Assembly: GCA_036770365.1 (NCBI GenBank)
Contig: DAIPJH010000008.1
Span: 1 to 64,000, forward strand
Direction of reading: 5' to 3'
Length of the DNA stretch: 64,000 bases
Source: DAIPJH01 sp036770365
Lineage (GTDB): Bacteria > Pseudomonadota > Alphaproteobacteria > Rickettsiales > UBA998
Positions 41,451-50,389 of this stretch are shown here, in pieces. Numbering within the stretch: position 1 is the first letter of the stretch; each line of letters starts with the position of its first letter. Under the pieces are notes generated by a model. The model saw only the letters and a program-made list of their open reading frames with translations, ran no database searches and had not been told where the DNA came from. The position numbers and the translations under genes are program-made.

Positions 41451-44213
41451 ATGTTACGGCGGATTAAACTATTGTTTCATCTGGCAAAGGTGGTAATGTA
41501 CTCCCTTGCGTTCGCATGCCTTGCTCATCGTGCAGAGGCACGGGTCATTGACACCGTCTATATCGAAAAGCAATCACCCCAACATTTTCATTTAATGCTA
41601 CATTTTCTTAAACCCATGCAGTGTGATGCGGTACAGCCAGAAGCAGACCAGATGGCGATTCACATCTTGCTGACCCCTGACGCAAATGCAGTTGCACCCT
41701 TGGATAACAATCCCATCAATATTTACCAACCACTAACATGGGATGCTCATTCGGGGATTCCTCTCAAAAACTTGTATTATGATGGGCGAGGCACGCAAAA
41801 ACCTAGCGTGACAGTCAAATTTAGTGAACTGATTGCTTACCGCACACAATGCCGTGCTGATAAACATTGGTTGTCGATTGAGATCACCCCACAAACTCCA
41901 ACATCCGCCATCACAGAACAACAGCTACCTCCACGTGCGCCTGCAAATAACATCGCTGCACCCTCTCCTGTACTGCCTGCAACTCCTGCTCCTGCTCCCA
42001 CCACCACATCAACACCACGCGCAGACTGGATTGATAGCGTGAAGATAGAACCCCTTAACGCGACTCAAAAACGCATCATGATGCGCTTTACCACGCCACA
42101 TACATGCCATTCCTCTGCCATGAACTCGAATGCCACATCATTGGAAGTAAAGCTTACACCTGATGTGACTACCACGCCGCATGTCAATACTCAGGATCTT
42201 ACGGCGGATATTCCTCCACAAGGTAGTATCATTGCCTCACGCTATCGCCTTATATCACCACAAACAGCAACCCTGAACGTCGACTTTTCATCAGCGGTCA
42301 CAGTACAAGTCGAATGTAGCAATGATCGCCGCTGGATCGCCGTTCTCTATGAAGAACACACCAAACCGACCTCTGCATCTCAACCCAACATAACGGCATC
42401 CCCTGATACAGGCGCACTCATGGCCACTCCAGCACGCGCACTTCCTGCACAAGCGAACACCACTCCAAGCTCTGGGGTAGACAATCCTCTTAGCAACGCA
42501 CACACTGCGGACAGCTACCTGCGGCAAGCCCGCGAGGCAATTTTATCAGGACGCAACGAAGAAGCCATTAACATCAGCAATCAAGCCCTTGGTGTAGCGC
42601 AAGACGCAGAAGCAATGGAAGCTTTAGAACTTTTAGGAATTGCACAAGAACGTGCAGGTCACGTGGCGTTAGCACAGCGCACCTACCAATCTTATCTTGA
42701 ACGTTTTCCTCAGTCTGAAGGTGCGCGCCGCGTAGAACTACGTATGGCGAGCATAACCAATGATAACTCATCACGTAATCTTGGTACACCAAGATCGTTA
42801 CAATCTGCCGAAGCAGCACACACGAGCAATGAATGGCAAACACATGCTTACGGTGAACTCTCCAGCTATTATTTCTTTGATGGCTCACGCACTAGTGACG
42901 GTGATTGGGAGCGCAACACCTCATCGGCGGATTCTGAAGTTATTTTTTCAAGCCAATCTGAAAAGAACGGCAATAGCATTGCCACAGATGTTCGTGCAGA
43001 TTACGATCATGATCTGAGTGCAGAGGGCGAACAACATGCACGTTTCAGCCGTTTAGCAATCGAGGGAGAAGATAAAGATTCTGGGTTGTCCCTCAAAGTA
43101 GGACGGCAAATTCGATATTCTGGCGGTATTTTCAATACATTTGATGGAGCGCATGTAGGCTATGCCGTCAGCCCAAGTGTCACGTTGCATGGGGTAGCAG
43201 GCTATGCACTCCACGATTATCGCACGCCAAACCTCAGCACCAATCAACCGTTTTATTCTGCAAGCGTCGATCTCTTTGACATTGCTCCCAACACAGACCT
43301 CACACTGTATGGCATCGAACAATATAATGATTCTTTTGTTGACCGTCAGGCAGTGGGGAGTGAACTTTATTACACCAATGAACAATTCTCTGGCTATAGT
43401 TACCTCGATTACGACACACAATACAGCAAACTCAATATTGCTAGTATCAATGGTACGTATAATATTGATGACTCTACCTCGGTCAATGCGTCTGCAGAGC
43501 GGCGTATCTACCCTCTCGTCAGCACAGAAAATGCATTGATCGGACAGGGTGTCAGCCACCTCACGGATTTACTCAACCGCTTTAGAAAAGATGACTTATA
43601 CCTCATCGCAGAAGATAGGTCTTCCGCAAGCGACACCTTCACTTTAGGCATGATGCATGCGTTATCAGAAAAAACCAATCTCTATGCTGATATTGTGTAT
43701 TCCAAGCTAAATGGCACGGCTGGTACATATGGAGTTGACCCAATGCCAAGCACAGGGTGGGAAGGATATTTTTCAACCCAAGCCGTATTCTCAGATGTGT
43801 TTAATCAAGATGATACCGTAACGGCAGAAGCACGCTACGGAGATGCACAATATTACACGCGCTATATCACCAACATTTCAACGCGCCAACCCTTTATGGA
43901 GGGACGTTTTCATTTCAACCCTCTTTTCAGAATTGATTACATGGAAATGAAAAATAAAGATTTACATCGCCTTGCTCTGCGACCAGCCCTACGTATGGAT
44001 TATGACCTCACGGACTGGCTACAATGGGATGTTGAAGGCGGTATGGAATGGGCAAAAACAGATGGTTATGTATGGGCGCGACCTGAGGCAACCATCAATG
44101 GTGCTGCTACTGAGTATTTTGTCCTGACGGGGCTGCGCGCAAGCTGGGATAGCGACAAAAAAGCAAATAATCGCAATGCATTCACTCCCCCTATGCGTGA
44201 TGCCATCCCATGA
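41451..44213 (+). CDS. Predicted outer-membrane barrel protein with TPR segment
   Basis: A 920-residue exported protein: signal peptide (VVMYSLAFACLAHRAEA), two similar N-terminal beta domains (each with IDxVxIE starts and a paired cysteine) joined by Pro/Ala/Thr-rich linkers, a TPR-like helical region around residues 350-430 (YLRQAREAILSGRNEEAI; YQSYLERFPQ), then ~450 residues of alternating amphipathic strands ending in a strand-like EYFVLTGLRASW. This looks like a porin-type barrel, perhaps a conduit for the cytochromes as in porin-cytochrome systems. It overlaps the CcsBA gene by 4 nt. The barrel call is inference from pattern. Confidence 0.72.
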   Translation: MLRRIKLLFHLAKVVMYSLAFACLAHRAEARVIDTVYIEKQSPQHFHLMLHFLKPMQCDAVQPEADQMAIHILLTPDANAVAPLDNNPINIYQPLTWDAHSGIPLKNLYYDGRGTQKPSVTVKFSELIAYRTQCRADKHWLSIEITPQTPTSAITEQQLPPRAPANNIAAPSPVLPATPAPAPTTTSTPRADWIDSVKIEPLNATQKRIMMRFTTPHTCHSSAMNSNATSLEVKLTPDVTTTPHVNTQDLTADIPPQGSIIASRYRLISPQTATLNVDFSSAVTVQVECSNDRRWIAVLYEEHTKPTSASQPNITASPDTGALMATPARALPAQANTTPSSGVDNPLSNAHTADSYLRQAREAILSGRNEEAINISNQALGVAQDAEAMEALELLGIAQERAGHVALAQRTYQSYLERFPQSEGARRVELRMASITNDNSSRNLGTPRSLQSAEAAHTSNEWQTHAYGELSSYYFFDGSRTSDGDWERNTSSADSEVIFSSQSEKNGNSIATDVRADYDHDLSAEGEQHARFSRLAIEGEDKDSGLSLKVGRQIRYSGGIFNTFDGAHVGYAVSPSVTLHGVAGYALHDYRTPNLSTNQPFYSASVDLFDIAPNTDLTLYGIEQYNDSFVDRQAVGSELYYTNEQFSGYSYLDYDTQYSKLNIASINGTYNIDDSTSVNASAERRIYPLVSTENALIGQGVSHLTDLLNRFRKDDLYLIAEDRSSASDTFTLGMMHALSEKTNLYADIVYSKLNGTAGTYGVDPMPSTGWEGYFSTQAVFSDVFNQDDTVTAEARYGDAQYYTRYITNISTRQPFMEGRFHFNPLFRIDYMEMKNKDLHRLALRPALRMDYDLTDWLQWDVEGGMEWAKTDGYVWARPEATINGAATEYFVLTGLRASWDSDKKANNRNAFTPPMRDAIP

Positions 44214-47200
44214 GCATCATCAACAAAACACTGCTACGCCTTAGCAAACCCGATATTTGCTGCTTCACCTTGTTGTGGTTGATGGTTATTGTCATCGCTG
44301 GAACAGTGGCGCAAAAATATGTTGGGCTGTACGTAGCACAACACCAGTTCTTTGCCGCATGGTTTTATTGGATTTGGATAATACCATTGCCTGCTGGTTA
44401 TCCTACCCTATGCCTACTCACGCTTAATCTCATCTGCAAACTATTGTTTGCCAGCGCATGGCATCGCCAACGTGCAGGTACACTCATTTCGCATATGGGG
44501 GTGCTGTGCCTTCTCATTGGGGGATTACTCACCGCGCTCTACAGTCATGAAGGCAGTATGACACTGTACGATGGGGACACTAGCAACAAGGTAGAAGATT
44601 ACCACGCCCGCGAATTCGTGGTCTTTACCGAAAAGGACGGCAAAGAAACTATTGTTGCACGCTACCCTTGGTCTGACCTAGCGACGCAACAACATTATAC
44701 TATCCCGTCAACACCACTCACAATTGACATCATTAAACTATGCCTCAATTGCGAAACATTTGAGCGCGGCACACAACCACAGCAAGATAACATCAAGCCT
44801 GAAGAATTACGGGGGCGGGCAAGTCTGATTGATTTTAGCCCCAAAGCACTTGAAAAAGAGGATGAATCCAACCAGTCTGGCATCATGTTTCGTGTTGGTG
44901 GTGTCGATGCTGCGCAAAATGGGGTTTATTTTTCTTTCGATTTTATTCCTGTCAGCCCCATTATCACAGTGGGTAACACATCATACCATATCATGCTTCG
45001 CAAAGCAGTGACCTATCTACCTTTTCATATTCAATTGCTTAAATTTCAAAAAAGCTATCATCCAAATACTGATATGGCTCAAAGCTATAGTTCAGAGGTC
45101 AGTGTACAAGATGGCGCAACGCAATGGCGCAGCGTGATCTCGATGAATCAACCTTTACGCTATAAAGGCTATACTTTTTATCAATCCTCTTTCATTGATG
45201 AAAATGATAGGGTTGCGACCGTCTTAGCGGTGGTGGACAATGCAGGGCGAATGTTTCCCTATATTTCAGGGTCACTGATGTGTATTGGACTTTTGTTACA
45301 TCTTGGGATGCAGCTACCCAAACTCATGACCACTTACCAGTACCCTCCGAAGAAAAAAACCACTAAGTCTTCTAAGAAAAATTCCAAAAAACATGCTGTA
45401 CTATTTTGGATAGCTGGATTGGGGCTTTATGCTATGCTCATGTCCTCACCAGCACATGCCAACATCTATGCATTCGATATGCAAGAATTTGGGCGCACCC
45501 CTATCATGAACGAAGGACGGGTCAAACCCCTCGACACCTATGCACGAGCTATGCTCAAACGTATCGCTGGACGCGAGAACCTTGCCGATACCACCGCAAC
45601 AGAATGGTTAGCAGAAGTATTATTTTCACCTGAAAAAGCCATCAAACGTCGTATTTTCAACATCGCGATCCCTGATATTATCTTCGCACTTGAACTTGAA
45701 CCCAACGTAGATCATCGCTACAGTTTTGAACAACTCTACCCCGCCATACAAAATCATTTTGACGTGCTGCACAGCCTGTTTTCTAAACCAGAGCAAGAAC
45801 GCACTTACGCACAGACGCAATTACTTACGCTGTATCAAACTCTCAATGATTATGCCGATCTGACACGCTCCCTCAGCCTGATCACACCACGCATCACTGT
45901 GCATAACGCTGAATTGGCAAAAGCATTGAATCTGCCTCGTGACACCCCTCTTACCTACATGGAACTACGCAAAAAACGTGATGCTCTTCTAGCAATTGCT
46001 CCACCTCCGACGGATGCACAGATACCCTCTTCAGACACCGCTGTGCCACAAGAAGAACTCTTACTTCCACCATCACATCCTGCTATTTCACCTGAAATAC
46101 TTGCTTCCATACGTGCAGAACAAAGTTTAATGTCACAACCTCCCATCACTCTCCCAAAAAAGGCCAAAGATACAAATACCAGCACCGACGCCGCACACGC
46201 ACCATCTCCTGTACTTTCTCGATCCGCCAAAGAAGAAGTACTCCAGCTTCAGCTTGCACTGGCGGATAGTGAGCAAGACAGCAATGCAACCACCTTCACC
46301 ATTCTCCCTCCCCAATGGGAGGATACAGGCAAGGACTGGTTTTCGCCATGGGGCATCTCGATGGCAGGCTACGGCTCTCCTACTACCGCTAAACTACTAA
46401 ACGATTGGCAGAACCTACTTACTGCCTATCAAAAGGGCGACACACACACATGGCAACAAACCTCACAGCAGATCAATGCCACCCTTGCGCTATCACGTGC
46501 AGGCGGATTCTCACCGTCTCAACTCGCCCTTGAAGACAATTTTAATCATTTCAAGCCTTTCTTTTGGGGAATGATAGGTTATGCGCTCAGTTTAGTATGC
46601 TTACTACTGGGAATGCTATTCACACATCGCCAAAAATCTTTCACCTACGCTAGTTATGGGCTACTTATGCTTGCAGCGGTCCTGCATGGCACAGGTATTC
46701 TAGCGCGCATGCTCATCATGGGACGACCTCCCGTCACCAGCCTTTATGAGTCCATCATCTTTGTCGCACTAACCTCTGTTGCACTCGCAAGCTTACTGGA
46801 ATATAAACGCCGTGACGGACTAGCAGCCATCGCTGCCAACATTGTTGGTGTCGTGTTTCTCTTTATTGGTTATCGCTACGAACAAGAAGGAGACACACTC
46901 AAAGTATTGGTCGCTGTCCTTGATACTAATTTTTGGCTTGGTACACACGTTGTCTGCATGACGATTGGCTACGCCACCACGGTACTCGGTGCAATCCTTG
47001 CACATCTCTATCTTATTCTTAAAGTCCTCCATCCTTCCGCTCATACGCGTATCAACGATATGTACCGTCATGTTCGCATATGTTCGCTTGCCGCCATCTT
47101 TTTTGCCTCTCTTGGCACAATTCTCGGTGGTATCTGGGCAGACCAATCATGGGGAAGGTTTTGGGGGTGGGATCCTAAGGAAAATGGAGCGTTACTCGTT

Positions 47201-47446
47201 GTATTATGGCTTGCATTCATCATTCATGGACGTTTAAGTGGGATACTGAAAGAAGCGGGCGTGATCAACTGTATGGCACTTGCCAATATCATCGTTGCAT
47301 TAGCATGGTTTGGGGTTAACTTACTCGGTGTTGGCTTACATTCCTATGGCTTCACCGACGGCGCGCTCAACAATCTTATCGGCTTTTGTACCTTTGAAAT
47401 CCTTTTTGTCTCTTCTTGTTCATTGCTTATCCAAAAACGCTCATGA
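44210..47446 (+). CDS. CcsBA (ResB-CcsA fusion) cytochrome c synthetase
   Basis: A 1078-residue fusion for System II cytochrome c maturation. The N-terminal third is ResB/CcsB-like: membrane helices (FTLLWLMVIVIAGTVAQ onward) around a periplasmic domain ending in YKGYTFYQSSFIDE. A long periplasmic linker (Pro/Ala-rich, ~420-780) leads to the CcsA part: helices from ~780 and the heme-handling WWD signature (ADQSWGRFWGWDPKENG). It would export and ligate heme to CxxCH motifs. Most alphaproteobacteria use System I, so a dedicated, possibly acquired System II beside a 30-heme cytochrome set is notable. It overlaps both neighbours by 4 nt. Confidence 0.9.
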   Translation: MSIINKTLLRLSKPDICCFTLLWLMVIVIAGTVAQKYVGLYVAQHQFFAAWFYWIWIIPLPAGYPTLCLLTLNLICKLLFASAWHRQRAGTLISHMGVLCLLIGGLLTALYSHEGSMTLYDGDTSNKVEDYHAREFVVFTEKDGKETIVARYPWSDLATQQHYTIPSTPLTIDIIKLCLNCETFERGTQPQQDNIKPEELRGRASLIDFSPKALEKEDESNQSGIMFRVGGVDAAQNGVYFSFDFIPVSPIITVGNTSYHIMLRKAVTYLPFHIQLLKFQKSYHPNTDMAQSYSSEVSVQDGATQWRSVISMNQPLRYKGYTFYQSSFIDENDRVATVLAVVDNAGRMFPYISGSLMCIGLLLHLGMQLPKLMTTYQYPPKKKTTKSSKKNSKKHAVLFWIAGLGLYAMLMSSPAHANIYAFDMQEFGRTPIMNEGRVKPLDTYARAMLKRIAGRENLADTTATEWLAEVLFSPEKAIKRRIFNIAIPDIIFALELEPNVDHRYSFEQLYPAIQNHFDVLHSLFSKPEQERTYAQTQLLTLYQTLNDYADLTRSLSLITPRITVHNAELAKALNLPRDTPLTYMELRKKRDALLAIAPPPTDAQIPSSDTAVPQEELLLPPSHPAISPEILASIRAEQSLMSQPPITLPKKAKDTNTSTDAAHAPSPVLSRSAKEEVLQLQLALADSEQDSNATTFTILPPQWEDTGKDWFSPWGISMAGYGSPTTAKLLNDWQNLLTAYQKGDTHTWQQTSQQINATLALSRAGGFSPSQLALEDNFNHFKPFFWGMIGYALSLVCLLLGMLFTHRQKSFTYASYGLLMLAAVLHGTGILARMLIMGRPPVTSLYESIIFVALTSVALASLLEYKRRDGLAAIAANIVGVVFLFIGYRYEQEGDTLKVLVAVLDTNFWLGTHVVCMTIGYATTVLGAILAHLYLILKVLHPSAHTRINDMYRHVRICSLAAIFFASLGTILGGIWADQSWGRFWGWDPKENGALLVVLWLAFIIHGRLSGILKEAGVINCMALANIIVALAWFGVNLLGVGLHSYGFTDGALNNLIGFCTFEILFVSSCSLLIQKRS

Positions 47447-48081
47447 AACGCTACATCTCTCTATTGCTTCTGATCATAATCGCCTTTATTTTTGCAGGGG
47501 TGATGTGGTGGGATAGTCACCGTATCCCACAAGAGGCAAGACACACACCACAGCAAAATGATAGTACAAGCAAGCTTCATGATGAAATGCTCTATGCAAC
47601 CCCTGCCCCTCACCTCACTTTTGTCCCACCTACACCTGAAACTAGCTTCCAACTCATTGATTTCAAGGGATCTATTGTAATCTTGAATTTTTGGGCATCA
47701 TGGTGTCCGCCTTGTCTTGAAGAGATTCCCAGCTTCATCACGTTACTCAACACGGCGCAAACGCGCCATATTCCCCTTCAGCTCATCGCTATCAACAATG
47801 ATGCATCTGAAAGGGTCATGCTGGATTTTATTCAAAGTTACAACGCCCAAAACACTCCCCATTTTGACCATCCACTCATGCATGTGGTGTACGATCACGA
47901 CCATCATTTCACTCAAGATATCTTCCACACCTTGCGCTACCCAGAGACCATCATCATCGCCCCAAATGGTATGATGGTACGTAAGATCATTGGCGGAGAT
48001 TTCAACTGGAACAGCTCAGAAGTCATTGCATATTTTGAAACATTAGCGCGGATGAAATCCTCCCCCTCCAAATCACATTAG
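47443..48081 (+). CDS. TlpA/ResA-type membrane-anchored thioredoxin
   Basis: A 212-residue protein with an N-terminal anchor (LLLIIIAFIFAGVMWW) and a periplasmic thioredoxin domain with active site WASWCPPCLEEIP. The TlpA/ResA-type cis-proline region appears at RYPETIIIAPNG. In System II, such proteins keep apocytochrome CxxCH cysteines reduced for heme attachment. ATG 47443 overlaps the stop of the CcsBA gene (ATGA). This completes a barrel-CcsBA-thioredoxin operon. Confidence 0.9.
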   Translation: MKRYISLLLLIIIAFIFAGVMWWDSHRIPQEARHTPQQNDSTSKLHDEMLYATPAPHLTFVPPTPETSFQLIDFKGSIVILNFWASWCPPCLEEIPSFITLLNTAQTRHIPLQLIAINNDASERVMLDFIQSYNAQNTPHFDHPLMHVVYDHDHHFTQDIFHTLRYPETIIIAPNGMMVRKIIGGDFNWNSSEVIAYFETLARMKSSPSKSH

Positions 48082-48149
48082 CGCGAAATAATCATTGCAA
48101 AAAGATACGTACTACGTCATGAATACGCGCACGAAAGTGAGAGATTTTT

Positions 48150-48944
48150 ATGGACTCTACGGCAGCTCCCGCACCCGCTGACACAGCTGAACCCAAAAAG
48201 ATTTATTCTTGGGATGAAAATATTCGCACAGTTATCATCGCTGTCTTGATTGCGGTTGTGTTTCGCAGCTTTTTCTTTGAACCTTTTCATATCCCTTCTT
48301 CCTCCATGAAAAGCACGCTACTCATTGGCGATTATGTTTTTGTTTCCAAGGGTGCATATGGCTATAGCCGCTATTCTTTCCCGCTTGGGCTGCCTTTGTT
48401 CAAAGGACGTATTGGCGGCAAAGCACCACAGCGCGGTGATGTCGTCGTATTTCGTCTGCCGACCAATCCTCAAATTGACTTTATCAAACGTTTGATTGGA
48501 CTCCCAGGGGATACCATCCAAGTCAAGAATGGTGAGCTATTCCTCAATGGTGTGGCGGTCGAACGTGAACGCGTGGATGATTTTACGGATGTATTGGATG
48601 ATGGCACACGTATGCAAATGCGCCGCTACCGCGAGACCTTACCCAATGGCGTCAGCTACAATACGCTAGACATGACGCAATTTGGTGATGTTGATAATAC
48701 TGGCGTCTATACCGTACCTGAAGGGCATTATTTCATGATGGGTGATAATCGAGATAATTCAACCGACAGCCGCTTTTTAGACAAAGTAGGTTTCGTGCCT
48801 GAGGAAAATTTGGTCGGACGCGCACAAATTATTTTTGTCTCATTCAATGACCAAGCAAAATTTTGGGAAATATGGAAATGGCTTGGCAATCAGCGTACCT
48901 CGCGCTTCTTCACCACCATTGCATTGCCAACACAAAAGCCTTAG
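48150..48944 (+). CDS. lepB: Signal peptidase I
   Basis: A 264-residue type I signal peptidase. There is an N-terminal membrane helix (TVIIAVLIAVVFRSFFF), the catalytic Ser in IPSSSMKSTLL, the general-base Lys in DFIKRLIGLPGD, and the conserved GDNRDNSTDSR box. It cleaves signal peptides of exported proteins. GAGAG precedes the ATG. It is followed 5 bp later by rnc, the common alphaproteobacterial lepB-rnc order. Confidence 0.96.
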   Translation: MDSTAAPAPADTAEPKKIYSWDENIRTVIIAVLIAVVFRSFFFEPFHIPSSSMKSTLLIGDYVFVSKGAYGYSRYSFPLGLPLFKGRIGGKAPQRGDVVVFRLPTNPQIDFIKRLIGLPGDTIQVKNGELFLNGVAVERERVDDFTDVLDDGTRMQMRRYRETLPNGVSYNTLDMTQFGDVDNTGVYTVPEGHYFMMGDNRDNSTDSRFLDKVGFVPEENLVGRAQIIFVSFNDQAKFWEIWKWLGNQRTSRFFTTIALPTQKP

Positions 48945-48949
48945 TCCCT

Positions 48950-49639
48950 ATGCAAGCATGGCATCTCAACCTCAAAGATTTTCAAAAATCCATTGAATAT
49001 ACATTCAATGACCCCGTGTTACTGGAAACAGCACTAACCCACCCAAGCATCAATTTACAATACCCTCATCTACCTAATTATGAACGACTAGAATTTCTTG
49101 GGGATCGCGTACTTGGGTTAATTATCGCAGAACTTTTGTTTGAAAATTTTAGCCATGAGAGCGAAGGTGAACTTGCGCGTCGTCATGCGGGACTTGTCTG
49201 TGGGTCAAGCGTTCACCGTGTTGCGAAAACCATCGATATTGGTGAATATATACGCTTCTCTGCCAGCGAACAGGCATCTCACTATAAAGATAATGCCTCC
49301 GCACTCGAAAACGCATTAGAGGCCTTGCTCGGCGCACTGTATCTCGATGGCGGCATCAAGGTAGCTCAAAAATTCATTCGTTTCTATTGGCATCCTTTAC
49401 TTGCTGCCGTCCGCGAAGCTCCCAAAGACGCTAAAACCACCTTACAAGAATGGGTACAGGCACAAGGATATGCACTGCCACTTTATGATATCACTGAACG
49501 CTCAGGCCCAGATCATGCGCCACGTTTTACTGTCCGTGTCACTGTTGGCTCTAATGGAGTATGGGCGGAAGCAAGCGGCGCATCCAAAAAAGAAGCTGAA
49601 CAAGGTGCAGCTTCTGCTCTCCTAGCCATAATAGAATAA
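48950..49639 (+). CDS. rnc: Ribonuclease III
   Basis: A 229-residue double-strand-specific endoribonuclease. The signature YERLEFLGDRVLGL carries the catalytic acidic residues, and the second metal site is in ALEALLGALYLDGG. A C-terminal double-stranded-RNA-binding domain follows (TTLQEWVQAQGYALPLYD to KKEAEQGAASALLA). ATG 48950 lies 5 bp after the lepB stop; longer in-frame extensions overlap lepB and are not family-like. It processes rRNA and other structured RNAs. Confidence 0.96.
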   Translation: MQAWHLNLKDFQKSIEYTFNDPVLLETALTHPSINLQYPHLPNYERLEFLGDRVLGLIIAELLFENFSHESEGELARRHAGLVCGSSVHRVAKTIDIGEYIRFSASEQASHYKDNASALENALEALLGALYLDGGIKVAQKFIRFYWHPLLAAVREAPKDAKTTLQEWVQAQGYALPLYDITERSGPDHAPRFTVRVTVGSNGVWAEASGASKKEAEQGAASALLAIIE

Positions 49640-49710
49640 GCTCTCTTCCGCACCCGCAGAACTTCATCTTACTGTGAAACCACCAAATCACTCACAGCGA
49701 TGGAGTTTCT

Positions 49711-50307
49711 ATGAGTTTTCACGATGTTACCTTCCCTAGTGATATTGCCTACGGCTCGCAAGGAGGCCCAAGCTACTATACCGATATTATCACCACTGAA
49801 TCTGGCTTTGAAAAACGTAATATTTCATGGGCAACGGCACGTGGGCGTTACAATGTAGCGCATGGCATAAAAACACAAACACAATTGGACACGCTGATCG
49901 CATTTTTTCGCGCACGCAAAGGCAGAGCCTACGCATTCCGCTTCAAAGATTGGGCGGATTATACCATGTCTGAGATGGAAATTGGTGTGGGTGATGGTAG
50001 CAATCAAGATTTTCCTATCATCAAAACCTACAGTTCTGGCTCTGCCAATGAACAACGCCGCATCACACGCCCCATTGCACCAAGCCTTATCGTGAAGCGT
50101 GGCAATACGATTGTCACATCAGGATTTACTTTACAAGACAAAGGCATCATCCATTTCTCAACCGCACCTGCCAATGGTGTTAGCATCAAAGTCACGTGTG
50201 AATTTGATGTCCCTGTACGTTTTGACAGTGACCAGCTCTCCGCCAGTTTGGACAATTATGGTATTCATAGCTGGCAGGATATTCCACTGATCGAGGTACG
50301 AGAGTGA
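49711..50307 (+). CDS. GTA gp12-like DUF2460 tail protein
   Basis: A 198-residue DUF2460 protein strongly matching GTA gp12: MSFHDVTFPSDIAYGS, then NISWATARGRYNVAHGIKTQ, LDTLIAFFRARKGRAYAFRF and KDWADYT. It belongs to the distal tail/baseplate of GTA particles. It stands alone after rnc, 21 kb from the gp6-gp9 genes and in opposite orientation, with no gp11, gp13 or gp14 adjacent. GGAG precedes ATG 49711. It shows no frameshift, suggesting selection for function despite the dispersal. Confidence 0.9.
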   Translation: MSFHDVTFPSDIAYGSQGGPSYYTDIITTESGFEKRNISWATARGRYNVAHGIKTQTQLDTLIAFFRARKGRAYAFRFKDWADYTMSEMEIGVGDGSNQDFPIIKTYSSGSANEQRRITRPIAPSLIVKRGNTIVTSGFTLQDKGIIHFSTAPANGVSIKVTCEFDVPVRFDSDQLSASLDNYGIHSWQDIPLIEVRE

Positions 50308-50309
50308 AA

Positions 50310-50354
50310 ATTCACACAATCGTCATACTTCTTTATGTTTAAGTTTGCTAATAT
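50310..50354 (+). promoter_or_regulatory. Box H: direct-repeat site with extended -10
   Basis: ATTCAC (50310-50315), ACAAT, CGTCAT (50321-50326), exactly 22 bp, then an extended -10 TGC-TAATAT (TAATAT 50349-50354). Geometry as in box A. It lies between the GTA gp12-like gene and the unknown gene at 50390. Confidence 0.45.
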
Positions 50355-50389
50355 GCACACTGAAGACAAAGCATAAGAAGAGACCGCAC

